From: Pseudodesulfovibrio sp. JC047
Lineage (GTDB): Bacteria; Desulfobacterota; Desulfovibrionia; Desulfovibrionales; Desulfovibrionaceae
Assembly (NCBI RefSeq): GCF_010468615.1
Contig: NZ_WUEH01000009.1
Coordinates: 87,677 to 151,676 of the forward strand
Length of the DNA: 64,000 nt
Direction of reading: 5' to 3'
A program made the position numbers and the translations under genes. Of this stretch, positions 24,895-33,063 are shown piece by piece (positions within the stretch are counted from its first letter, which is position 1; every line of letters starts with the position of its first letter). A model generated the notes under the pieces. The model was not told the DNA's origin. It did not search any database and worked only from the letters and a program-made list of their open reading frames with translations.

Positions 24895-26292
24895 TTAGAA
24901 CTGGTAGACCATACCAAGCTGGAACTTCCAAGCGTCGCCACCGTCGCCATTGCTATCAGCACCAGTAGCCCAAGTGTCTTTGTCGTAGTCCAGATTGATG
25001 TAGCCAATACCATTATACAGAGTCAATTCGTCATAAATCTTGTACATGGTGTTGAAGTCAACTTCCCACATGGCGTCTTCTTCGGTCAGAGTCGCACCAT
25101 AGACCTTTCCGGTCATCTTCTTGTCGTTGGTACCCTTAGCGTACACGATGTGTGCATCATGAGTCAGGCCTTCAGCGAAGGACTGGATGCCGGTCGCGGA
25201 CAGAGCAACAGCGTGGAAACCAATGTTGTCGGAATCGCTATCCAGATCATCACCGGTGATCAAGCCACCGCCGAACCAGAAGGAACCGATTGCCCAGTCA
25301 TTAATCAGCACGGGCAGACGTTCGGAACCATTGGTCGCGTCGTCGTCTTCACCAGTGGTGTAGGCGTAGGTCAGGGACAGGTTCATGAAATCGAAACCAG
25401 TGTAGTCCAAAGCGATGTCGAACAACCAACCGGAACGGTCATAGATTTCTTTTTCGCCATCAACTGTACCATAGTTCAGGTCAGCTTTCAGGACGAAAGG
25501 ATCGAACATGGACATGGTGAAATCAGTACCGAGCCACCATGCACTCTTAATAGCATCAGCGTCATAAATGGAGGGAGTTTGTCCACTGTATGCGCGGTTG
25601 GTCAGGCCGACAACAGCTGCATCAGCAGCCAAGCCAGCATTGACACCCATGGGGGCATACATGAAGTACGGAGACATTGCGAAGCCTTCGAAATTCAAAG
25701 GCAGAGCAACGATCCAGTTATCAATAACGGAATCGTCGGTTTTGCTTACAGAAGCGTCGTCATTTGCATCACCTGCACGGGCAAAGCCAGCGAGGATGCT
25801 GACGTTGTCAGTGATCGGGGAGCTGACCAACACACCAGTGGTGCGGGCATTGTGAACCATGCTGGCGCCACCAACAGCGGCGGGCAGGCCGATGGGCATG
25901 AGACCGGCTTTCACGTTCACGGATGTACCAGGCCAGTTGAAGTCGATGTATGCATCACGCAGACCAATGGTGTTCTCGGAAGGAGTTCCACCGGAGGAGT
26001 CGGCGAGCATGCCTGCCTGACCCCAGTCGCCACGGACGGACCGGAAGCCAAGAACGGCTTTCAAATTTTCGTTTGCGGTGACGGTGAAATACAGGTCAGC
26101 ACGTTCACGAATGTTCATTTCTTTACTGGATTTCTCGACGCCATCGTTGCCGCTAGCGAAGTCCCAGTTGTCGCGCCATACAGCGTTCACCAGAACGTTA
26201 CCGGAAATGGTAACTTCGGGAGCTGCGAATGACGTTGCAGCCATGCCCAAGACCATGGTCAGGGCGACTGCGAGCAGAGTCAAACGTTTCAT
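24895..26292 (-). CDS. Outer-membrane (homotrimeric-type) porin, copy 2
   Basis: 465 residues from ATG 26292 (upstream AAGGAAG). Signal peptide and first mature residues are identical to copy 1 (APEVTISGNVLVNAVWRDNWDF), and it ends WKFQLGMVYQF. It carries small insertions relative to copy 1, such as TPSIYDADAIKSAWW and ATGADSNGDGGDAW in probable loops. Each copy has its own promoter region and terminator, so they are separate transcription units made by tandem duplication. Confidence 0.9.
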   Translation of the reverse strand: MKRLTLLAVALTMVLGMAATSFAAPEVTISGNVLVNAVWRDNWDFASGNDGVEKSSKEMNIRERADLYFTVTANENLKAVLGFRSVRGDWGQAGMLADSSGGTPSENTIGLRDAYIDFNWPGTSVNVKAGLMPIGLPAAVGGASMVHNARTTGVLVSSPITDNVSILAGFARAGDANDDASVSKTDDSVIDNWIVALPLNFEGFAMSPYFMYAPMGVNAGLAADAAVVGLTNRAYSGQTPSIYDADAIKSAWWLGTDFTMSMFDPFVLKADLNYGTVDGEKEIYDRSGWLFDIALDYTGFDFMNLSLTYAYTTGEDDDATNGSERLPVLINDWAIGSFWFGGGLITGDDLDSDSDNIGFHAVALSATGIQSFAEGLTHDAHIVYAKGTNDKKMTGKVYGATLTEEDAMWEVDFNTMYKIYDELTLYNGIGYINLDYDKDTWATGADSNGDGGDAWKFQLGMVYQF

Positions 26293-26402
26293 AATAAATC
26301 TTCCTTTTTTTGCAATTTGAAACCAAAGGAACGCCTTAACTTGTTTCCGAATATCGTATTTCAGCTGTTTTGACAAGTATCACAATGAAAAAAAGAGGAA
26401 AA

Positions 26403-26430
26403 AGTATAATTTTTTTTACTCTATCGACAA
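26403..26430 (-). promoter_or_regulatory. Candidate sigma-70 promoter of porin 2
   Basis: Minus strand: TTGTCG (26425-26430), 16-bp spacer containing A8, TATACT (26403-26408), 111 bases before the start. The resulting leader would be about 100 bases long. Confidence 0.55.
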
Positions 26431-26548
26431 TGACGCTTCGTAAAGGCGAATTCTATTCGGATAATTCCATATTTCAAGGTGTTGTGAATATTTTATCGGA
26501 AGATGATTTGTTGATCAAAATGCCGTATACTTGATTTCAGGAGAAAGC

Positions 26549-28387
26549 TTGTTGAAAAAAAATATCCCCCACATAGAGCCGAAGTTCAAATTTTTGGCCG
26601 CTGATTTTCCGGATACGCCCGGGGTCTATCTGATGAAGAATGACGCAGGGCGTATTCTGTATGTTGGCAAGGCCAAGCGGTTGCGGAAGCGGCTGGCGTC
26701 CTATTTCCGGGCTCTTGACAAGCATACGCCCAAGACCGCTGCGTTGGTCAGTCATATTCGATCCATTGATATCTTGTTGACCAGTACCGAAAAGGAGGCG
26801 TTGCTTCTTGAGTCAGGGCTGATCAAAAAGCATCGTCCCCGATATAACATCGTGCTCAAGGACGATAAACAATACGCCTTGTTCAAGCTGGATAAACAGG
26901 CGGAATTCCCGCGTCTTTCAATTACCCGTAAAGTCGTGCGCGATGGATCGGTCTATTTCGGCCCGTTCACCTCCGCATCCGCAGCCCGAACCGTGTGGAA
27001 ATTGTTGGGGAAGGTCTTTCCCCTCCGAAAGTGTACGGATACGACGTTCAAGAATCGGGTTCGGCCTTGTTTGTACTACGACATCCATCAATGCTGGGCG
27101 CCCTGTGTGAAAGACGTGGATCGCTCTTTATATAATGATATGGTTCAGCGAGTGGAAATGTTATTGTCCGGTCGCAGTTCGGAACTGGTGGATTCGTTGA
27201 CCCGGCAGATGAAAGCTGCGTCAAAGATCATGGCGTTTGAAAAGGCTGCTGTTTTTCGCGATCAGATTCGGGCGGTGAAAAAGACCGTGGAAGGACAGGT
27301 GGCGGTCATTCATGACAATCGTGATCGAGACGTGATCGGCTTGGCCCAAAGCGATCAGGGACTTGGGCTGGGGGTGCTGTTTGTGCGTCAGGGGCGGCTT
27401 CTTGATGAAAAGCAGTTTTTTTGGCCCGGCCTGACATTGGATGAAGGTCCCGAGGTTGTGGAAAGTTTCATTGCCCAGTTTTATGGGCCGGGGCGATTTA
27501 TTCCTTCCATGATTCTTGCGCCCTATGACTGCGAAGATTCACCGCTTTCCGAAGTCTTGGCCGAACGGGGTGTCGGGAGTGTGCGTATTGTCTTGCCGCA
27601 GACGACCAAGGAAAAACAGTTGATCGGATTGGCGCGGAGTGTGGCGGCGCAGGCCCGTGAAAGGAAAGAGACCATCTCAACCCGGTTGCAGAAGGTTTTG
27701 CGCTTGTCCGAGGAGCCGGTGAGAATCGAGTGCATTGACGCGTCTCATTTGTCGGGTTCGAATATGCGGGTCGGGCAGGTGGTTTTCGAGGATGGGCGAC
27801 GAAATCCGGAAGCTTCACGGATATATGCCTTTCCCGAGTTGGATGGGACGGGCGATGATTATGCCGCTCTTGCGGCTTGGGCCAAACGTCGGATCGAATC
27901 CGGTCCGCCATGGCCGGATTTGGTGCTCCTTGATGGGGGACGGGGACAACTTTCCGCCGTTGAAGCGGCCTTGGCCAAATGTGTCGATGATGGCTGTTGG
28001 GAACTGGCTTCCATTGCCAAGGGGGAATCCCGTCGGGCCGGGGAATTGGGCGATTTCATTTTTCGACCGGGCCGCAAGAATCCCATGCCGCTCAAGCCTG
28101 GCAGTGCCGAGTTGCTTTTCTTGCAGAAAATGCGGGATGCCGCGCACCGCTTTGTGATCGGACGTCAGCGCAAATCGCGGAAAAAGGCGGTCCTGAGCAG
28201 TGAGTTGACGTCATTGCCCGGAATTGGCCCGAAAACAGCTCGGATTCTGTGGGATCGCTTCGCTTCTCTTGATGATATGCTCGAAGCCGAGAGCGCAACG
28301 ATTCGTGCGTTGCCCGGTATTGGCCGGAAACGCGCAGAGAGTATTCACACGGCCTTGCAGTCGCTTAAGGCATCGAGAAAAGGCTAG
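26549..28387 (+). CDS. uvrC: Excinuclease ABC subunit C
   Basis: About 612 residues. There is no ATG near the start: AGGAG (26539-26543) lies 5 bases before TTG 26549 and 8 before TTG 26552, so one of these is the start; an upstream TTG at 26531 lacks an SD. Domains are GIY-YIG nuclease (FPDTPGVYLMKNDAGRILYVGKAKRLRKRL), a Cys-containing segment (RPCLYYDIHQCWAPC), the UVR motif (about 195-230), the RNase H-like 5' nuclease (ECIDASHLSG...DLVLLDGGRGQL) and a C-terminal helix-hairpin-helix pair. Makes both incisions in nucleotide excision repair. The stop overlaps the convergent hydrolase gene by 4 bases. Confidence 0.94.
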   Translation: MLKKNIPHIEPKFKFLAADFPDTPGVYLMKNDAGRILYVGKAKRLRKRLASYFRALDKHTPKTAALVSHIRSIDILLTSTEKEALLLESGLIKKHRPRYNIVLKDDKQYALFKLDKQAEFPRLSITRKVVRDGSVYFGPFTSASAARTVWKLLGKVFPLRKCTDTTFKNRVRPCLYYDIHQCWAPCVKDVDRSLYNDMVQRVEMLLSGRSSELVDSLTRQMKAASKIMAFEKAAVFRDQIRAVKKTVEGQVAVIHDNRDRDVIGLAQSDQGLGLGVLFVRQGRLLDEKQFFWPGLTLDEGPEVVESFIAQFYGPGRFIPSMILAPYDCEDSPLSEVLAERGVGSVRIVLPQTTKEKQLIGLARSVAAQARERKETISTRLQKVLRLSEEPVRIECIDASHLSGSNMRVGQVVFEDGRRNPEASRIYAFPELDGTGDDYAALAAWAKRRIESGPPWPDLVLLDGGRGQLSAVEAALAKCVDDGCWELASIAKGESRRAGELGDFIFRPGRKNPMPLKPGSAELLFLQKMRDAAHRFVIGRQRKSRKKAVLSSELTSLPGIGPKTARILWDRFASLDDMLEAESATIRALPGIGRKRAESIHTALQSLKASRKG

Positions 28388-29061
28388 ATTTCGAAGGGCG
28401 TATCTATCGCCAACGTCAAAAGCTCAGTGTCTGGAGCAGTCAGGGCCAGTTGTTCGGCCATGGCTTGGGTGTTTTGATCCAGAATGGGCCATGTTCCCCA
28501 ATGTTGCGGGATGATTTTTTTGCAGCCGAGCAATTTGCAGGCATAGGCGGCCTGTTTGGCGTCCATGGTGAATCGTCCGCCGATTGGCAGCATGGCGATA
28601 TCGATATCATGAAATTTGCCGAATAGTTCCATGTCACCAAACAATCCGGTGTCCCCTGAGTTGTAGATACAGAGTCCGTCTGAGTCGGTGATGATGAACC
28701 CGGCCGGAGAGCCCGTTGCAGCGGAATGCATGGCTTGGACCATTTTGATGTCCAGCCCGTGTCGGGTGACAGTCCCACCAATGTTCATGCCGACCCCGAG
28801 GTGTTCAGGGAGACCGAGGCCGATGAGTTCCTGAATGACGTCAAAAATGGCTACGACTTCGGCATCGTGTTTGATGGCCAATTCCAGTGCCTGTCCGATG
28901 TGGTCCGTGTGGTCGTGTGTGACCAGAATGAGTGAACAGTCCTGAATGTCCTTGTATGATGTGGTCGCACTGGGGTTGCCGACGAAAAACGGATCAATGA
29001 ACACCGTTGTGTCAGCGGTTTTGAGTCTGAAATTTGCGTGACCGAACCATGTGATCTCCAT
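28384..29061 (-). CDS. UPF0173 metal-dependent hydrolase (metallo-beta-lactamase fold)
   Basis: 225 residues. N-terminal MEITWFGHANFRLK and FIDPF; metal ligands in THDHTDHIGQAL; then MPIGGRFTMD and PQHWGTWP. This is the pattern of the UPF0173/UlaG-like subgroup, whose substrates are mostly unknown. It starts 1 base after the ubiX stop in the same direction, so the two are co-transcribed. Confidence 0.88.
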   Translation of the reverse strand: MEITWFGHANFRLKTADTTVFIDPFFVGNPSATTSYKDIQDCSLILVTHDHTDHIGQALELAIKHDAEVVAIFDVIQELIGLGLPEHLGVGMNIGGTVTRHGLDIKMVQAMHSAATGSPAGFIITDSDGLCIYNSGDTGLFGDMELFGKFHDIDIAMLPIGGRFTMDAKQAAYACKLLGCKKIIPQHWGTWPILDQNTQAMAEQLALTAPDTELLTLAIDTPFEI

Positions 29062-29062
29062 T

Positions 29063-29638
29063 CTATGACTCCTTTTCTCCCCACCGTGTGAACAGCTCGT
29101 GGGGGATGTCCAATTGATCGAGAATTCGGCCGGCCAGATGATTGGCCATGTCCTCGATGGTTGCCGGACGATGGTAAAAGCCCGGACTTGCCGGTACTAT
29201 CACAGCTCCGGCCTTGGCGACCGTGAGCATGTTTTCCAAATGGATAATGGAGTAGGGCGCTTCTCGCGGCACCAGAATGAGTTTTTTCCGTTCCTTGAGC
29301 GTCACATCGGCAGCCCGATGAATGAGTGTGTGACCGAAGCCAGTCGCCACAGCGGACAGGGTCGCCATGGAGCAAGGGCAGATAATCATGCCGCTGTGCC
29401 GCCATGAACCGCTGGCGGGTGGGGCCGCAATATCATCTGCGGCATGGACGGCAGAGGCTCCGTGAGTCAGCGCGTCCATGGAAAAGTCTGTTTCGAGAGT
29501 CAGGACTTTTTTGGCTGCATCAGAAATGATGACATGCAATTCAATGTCGTTTCGGTGACCAAGGGCGTTGACCAGTGAGGCTGCGTACAATGTGCCGCTT
29601 GCCCCGCTGACTGCGAGTATGATGCGTTTTTTTGTCAT
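29063..29638 (-). CDS. ubiX: UbiX flavin prenyltransferase
   Basis: 191 residues from ATG 29638, which has AGGA 6 bases upstream; upstream in-frame Met codons lack an SD. Makes prenylated FMN, the cofactor of UbiD-family decarboxylases, from FMN and dimethylallyl phosphate. Motifs are VSGASGTLYAASLVNAL, PCSMATLSAVATGFGHTLIHRAADVTLKERKKLILVPREAP and the C-terminal DQLDIPHELFTRW. A UbiD-family gene lies about 3.4 kb away on the opposite strand. Confidence 0.94.
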   Translation of the reverse strand: MTKKRIILAVSGASGTLYAASLVNALGHRNDIELHVIISDAAKKVLTLETDFSMDALTHGASAVHAADDIAAPPASGSWRHSGMIICPCSMATLSAVATGFGHTLIHRAADVTLKERKKLILVPREAPYSIIHLENMLTVAKAGAVIVPASPGFYHRPATIEDMANHLAGRILDQLDIPHELFTRWGEKES

Positions 29639-29800
29639 TGTTTTCCTACTGAAATGTCTTTTTGCCATATAGACTTTTTTTAGACTTTTTTGCAAGTGAA
29701 AAGAACAGATGGGTATTTCATCTTTTTTTCAATTCTTTTTTCCGAGAGACGGGTCGAGCCTTGACAAAGAAGTGTGTGGAGTATAGCTACACCTTCTCAC

Positions 29801-29877
29801 GGGCTATTAGCTCAGCTGGATAGAGTGCTTGCCTCCGGAGCAAGAAGTCACAAGTTCGAATCTTGTATAGCCCGCCA
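29801..29877 (+). tRNA. tRNA-Arg (anticodon CCG)
   Basis: Acceptor GGGCTAT/ATAGCCC with discriminator G and encoded CCA. The anticodon stem CTTGC/GCAAG encloses CTCCGGA, giving anticodon CCG for CGG codons. T-arm ACAAG-TTCGAAT-CTTGT. A perfect TTGACA at 29761-29766 lies 35 bases upstream and is likely its -35. Confidence 0.96.
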
Positions 29878-29888
29878 TAGAAATCATG

Positions 29889-29928
29889 GACTTACGTGCA
29901 TATTGCGCGTGAGTCTTTTTCTTTTTTT
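29889..29928 (+). terminator. Terminator of tRNA-Arg
   Basis: GACTTACG...CGTGAGTC (one G-T pair) followed by TTTTTCTTTTTTT. Confidence 0.8.
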
Positions 29929-30012
29929 CCCCTCTTTCTCTTTTTCTCGCCGTTTCGTTGTTGTAAGTGTTTGAGTCTTCACGAGTTTTTACACTTTTTT
30001 GAAGGCGTGAGA

Positions 30013-30046
30013 TAAAAGAAAAGACCCCACCGGAATTGGCAGGGCC
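30013..30046 (-). terminator. Probable terminator of the kinase gene
   Basis: Minus strand stem GGCCCTGCC-AATTCC-GGTGGGGTC with several G-T pairs, then TTTTCTTTTAT. It lies 16 bases after the histidine kinase stop. Confidence 0.6.
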
Positions 30047-30061
30047 TTTGAAAACATGATT

Positions 30062-31402
30062 TTATGCTGTTGGAAAGGGGAATCGGGCATTGATCGTACA
30101 CCCTTTGCCTATGTCGCTTTCTATGGAAACAGTCCCGCCTTCGGCCTCGACCCGTTCACGAATGTTGATAATTCCGTTTCCCAGTCGTGCCTTTTCAAGG
30201 ATAAAACCCTGTCCATCATCCGAGATTGAGATGTGAACGCCGTCGTCAAGGCATTGTATTGCAACGTCGATGCTCGTCGCGTTTCCATGCCGTTGGGCGT
30301 TATTACTTGCTTCCTGAACAATGCGGAAGATGGGAATGTAGAGCGTGTTCGGAATCGTTTCGTTTGTGCATTTCAGGGAAACGGTACTTTTCGGATGCAG
30401 GGAATGGTTAAAAAACCATCGCAAGGCATCTTTCAAGCCTCGTTCATCCAGAATCGCAGGATGCAGGTCCTTGACAATGGATTGGATCTCTTCGTGAGCC
30501 TGGCTGAGATGCTGGATGACGTTAGGCAACACCTCCGCCTTATTCGTCATGTCCTTTGACAACAGTTCCAGTTTGAGCCGGACCCCGATCAATGTCTGAG
30601 TGATCCCGTCGTGCAGTTCTCGTCCGATGCGTGCCTGTTCCTTTTCCGTTGCATTGAGCAACCGTTTACGGGAAACTGTCAATTGTTGAAGCCGATCAAG
30701 CATCGCATTGAATGAGATCAACAACATATTGAGTTCATCGTGAGCCTCGGTTGTTTCAATGCGTTTTTTGATGTCACCTGTCGAAACGATCTTGGTCGCG
30801 AGGTATATTTTACGAAGTGGGATCATGATGGCTTTCCAGAAAACAGTCAGCCATATCACAATGAAAAAGATACTCACTATTCCTATGGCAAAAAGATACA
30901 CCATCCTTTGTGTCCGGATGTGTTCGATATACAGGTACGTGCTTTGGGCCATGATATTGGCCTTTGTCACGAGTGCATTGAGTATCAGCGCAAGTTGTGT
31001 GCGGTTGTAATATTGAACTGTATTGTATTCCTTTTCGGAAATGTCGGTGCCACCTGTGCGGTATGTGCGGATTGTCGTTTGAAAGGCATCATTAACCTTT
31101 TTGAGTTCTGTTTTCATCGACGAGACATAGGACGCAACTCTTTTGGGTTGCATGTCGAGATCATGATGAATCTTTTCCATCACGATATCCCATTGCCTTT
31201 TGATGCGGATATGATTGTCCTTCGTCAATTCGGCAGAGATCCTATACAGCGTGGATGCGTCGCGTGTTAAATCATACGCCTGATGGCTATCTGCAATGGC
31301 TTCGCCAATCGAGCTGCTTGTCGTGACAAAGGTCACGGCAAACGCCGTCAACGCGAGAATGACAATCGCAAAGAGTATTGAAAGTTGTGCTTTGATTTTC
31401 AT
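30062..31402 (-). CDS. NarL/NarX-type sensor histidine kinase (HAMP, HisKA_3)
   Basis: 446 residues. TM1 (about 8-28), an extracytoplasmic helical sensor of about 125 residues, TM2 (about 165-188), HAMP, then the HisKA_3 dimerisation motif EKEQARIGRELHDGITQTL with phospho-acceptor His264 and a HATPase (EASNNAQRHGNA, SDDGQGF, GNGIINIRERVEAEGGTV). It starts 2 bases after a substrate-binding-protein gene, so the pair is co-translated. HisKA_3 kinases normally work with LuxR-type response regulators, but none is in the window. The binding protein probably presents the ligand to the sensor domain. Confidence 0.9.
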   Translation of the reverse strand: MKIKAQLSILFAIVILALTAFAVTFVTTSSSIGEAIADSHQAYDLTRDASTLYRISAELTKDNHIRIKRQWDIVMEKIHHDLDMQPKRVASYVSSMKTELKKVNDAFQTTIRTYRTGGTDISEKEYNTVQYYNRTQLALILNALVTKANIMAQSTYLYIEHIRTQRMVYLFAIGIVSIFFIVIWLTVFWKAIMIPLRKIYLATKIVSTGDIKKRIETTEAHDELNMLLISFNAMLDRLQQLTVSRKRLLNATEKEQARIGRELHDGITQTLIGVRLKLELLSKDMTNKAEVLPNVIQHLSQAHEEIQSIVKDLHPAILDERGLKDALRWFFNHSLHPKSTVSLKCTNETIPNTLYIPIFRIVQEASNNAQRHGNATSIDVAIQCLDDGVHISISDDGQGFILEKARLGNGIINIRERVEAEGGTVSIESDIGKGCTINARFPFPTA

Positions 31403-31404
31403 GT

Positions 31405-32373
31405 CTAATGAATGAAAGTGACTGCATCAGGAGCCGCTTTTTTGAGTGGTTTTGGATCGACATAATCGAAGTAATTGCGTGAAGTTTCTCGCTCGACGAA
31501 ATGCTTGTCAATGGCCCATGTTTCCATGGTTTCCATGGCCAGAAGCAGGGATTGACGCAACTTGAGGTCATAGGTGATTTCTTCGATGGCTTCCTGGGCT
31601 TTTGGCAGGGGATAGTTCTTTGATTTCGAGACGATTTCAATGCATTCTTCAGGGTGTGTCTTCAAGAATTCCTGGGCTTTCAATATCCCTTTGAAAACTT
31701 TGTTGACCATATTGGGATGCTGTTTGATCATTTTTCGATTCATCATCAATACGAGAAGTTTCCGAGCCATGTTTTGACTTTGGAAAACTTTCCATTTCCC
31801 TTTGCCAAGGGCTTTTTTCGAACTTTCGATAGGTTTGCCATGTTGGAAGACCGCGTCAACCTGTCCGGCTGCAATGGCGATGGGCATCTGTTTTTTGCTC
31901 ATGGTGACAACCGTGACCGCATCTTGCGGGATACCATTGAAGCTCAGTTGCTTGTAAAGAGCAAAGTGGTCGAATGCCCCTATGACCGCGACCTTTTTCC
32001 CTTTGATATCGGAAAATTGAGTGATACCGGAAGCGTTTCTCGTGAGCAGTTTCAACTGATTGTCCGTGTAAGAAATCGTGCCGACAATGGCATGTTTTTT
32101 CGGGTCGAATTGGTCGGAAAAGATGATGGTGTTGGGTGAGGTTGTTCCGATATCCACGGTCCCATCGAGGAAGGCGTTCAAGGCGTCAATGCCGTTTTTG
32201 TAGACAACCATTTGAGTGTCGGTATCCTGAATGAAACCCTTGGCAATGGCGATGTCAACCGTGATGGACATGGCCCCTGCTCCAGATGAAAAAGAGAGAG
32301 GAGAGGTTGCCATTGCAGGGGAGCTTGCAGCGGTAAGAACTATAATGAACAGTGTAATAAGGGCTTTTTTCAC
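31405..32373 (-). CDS. Periplasmic substrate-binding protein (NMT1/SsuA-like), partner of the kinase
   Basis: 322 residues with a GTG start. Signal peptide MKKALITLFIIVLTAASSPAMA; type II binding fold with FSSGAGAMSITVDIAIAKGFIQD, DALNAFLDGTVDIGTTSPNTI, IKGKKVAVIGAFDHFALYKQL and AGQVDAVFQHGKP. Similar to binding proteins of nitrate, sulfonate or taurine importers, but no permease or ATPase gene is next to it. It is paired instead with a histidine kinase 2 bases downstream, suggesting a sensory rather than transport role. Ligand unknown. Confidence 0.85.
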   Translation of the reverse strand: MKKALITLFIIVLTAASSPAMATSPLSFSSGAGAMSITVDIAIAKGFIQDTDTQMVVYKNGIDALNAFLDGTVDIGTTSPNTIIFSDQFDPKKHAIVGTISYTDNQLKLLTRNASGITQFSDIKGKKVAVIGAFDHFALYKQLSFNGIPQDAVTVVTMSKKQMPIAIAAGQVDAVFQHGKPIESSKKALGKGKWKVFQSQNMARKLLVLMMNRKMIKQHPNMVNKVFKGILKAQEFLKTHPEECIEIVSKSKNYPLPKAQEAIEEITYDLKLRQSLLLAMETMETWAIDKHFVERETSRNYFDYVDPKPLKKAAPDAVTFIH

Positions 32374-32403
32374 GGCGGATATCCTTTTTGATTATTTGGG
32401 ATG

Positions 32404-32439
32404 CATATACTTTGTGTGAACTATTTGCACAAGTGCAAA
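32404..32439 (-). promoter_or_regulatory. Promoter with palindromic operator for the binding-protein/kinase pair
   Basis: Minus strand: TTGTGC (32427-32432), 17-bp spacer, TATATG (32404-32409), about 30 bases before the GTG start. A perfect palindrome TTTGCAC-AA-GTGCAAA (32424-32439) covers the -35. The next 240 bases upstream, to the Cys-rich gene, hold nothing else I can identify. Confidence 0.55.
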
Positions 32440-32677
32440 ATGACCGGTACGCACGATCTTCTTTTTGTGAGAAGACGTGTTATACCAAGGTATTGATTTT
32501 TGGAGCCTTACGGTTGGTTAAGAGATTCTCTGGTGTGTTGGGAAAGGATGAAAGGGGCTGACGATGGGGCAATTCGAGAAAGAAGTGTAACCGGTGTGTT
32601 TTTTGAAATTATAATTCAAAAAAAAAGAATGGTATGGTGCAGTACACGCTGTGAGTTTTGATTATGGAGGGGCTTTG

Positions 32678-32950
32678 ATGCGGACAGTGAAACCTATTTC
32701 AAACAAATGTCACGAATGCGTTTTCTTCCATAAACGATGTGTTCTTGGACACAGGCGGCCTTGGAATTCTTTGACGTGTGATGATTTTAGGCCGTATTGT
32801 CTTATTTGTCCGTATCCGAAAGAATTTTGTAACACCTGCCGTAATCGTGCATCTCGAAAAATGAAGCCGCTTGAAGGGGGAACCAAATCCTTTTTCAGGC
32901 AGCATGACACGCTCCAATTCGAGTGCGTTTGGCAGATGCCAAATCTTTAG
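32678..32950 (+). CDS. Small cysteine-rich protein, unknown
   Basis: 90 residues from ATG 32678, with GGAGGGG 7 bases upstream. Nine Cys: CHEC (residues 11-14), C20, C33, CLIC near 41-44, CNTC near 51-54, and one near the C-terminus; basic residues lie between them. The CxxC pairs suggest a zinc-binding fold. No signal peptide, no family recognised. It is divergent from the binding-protein/kinase pair and about 110 bases before ubiD. Confidence 0.65.
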   Translation: MRTVKPISNKCHECVFFHKRCVLGHRRPWNSLTCDDFRPYCLICPYPKEFCNTCRNRASRKMKPLEGGTKSFFRQHDTLQFECVWQMPNL

Positions 32951-33063
32951 TAACTCATGATATCATATCTGGAGGCCGGTTCTCGGCCATTGTGAATCTC
33001 CGCTTAACTTTTCTTTTTTTTCCGTCTAGATTAATGCGCCACATGTAACAAAACGGGAATCTC

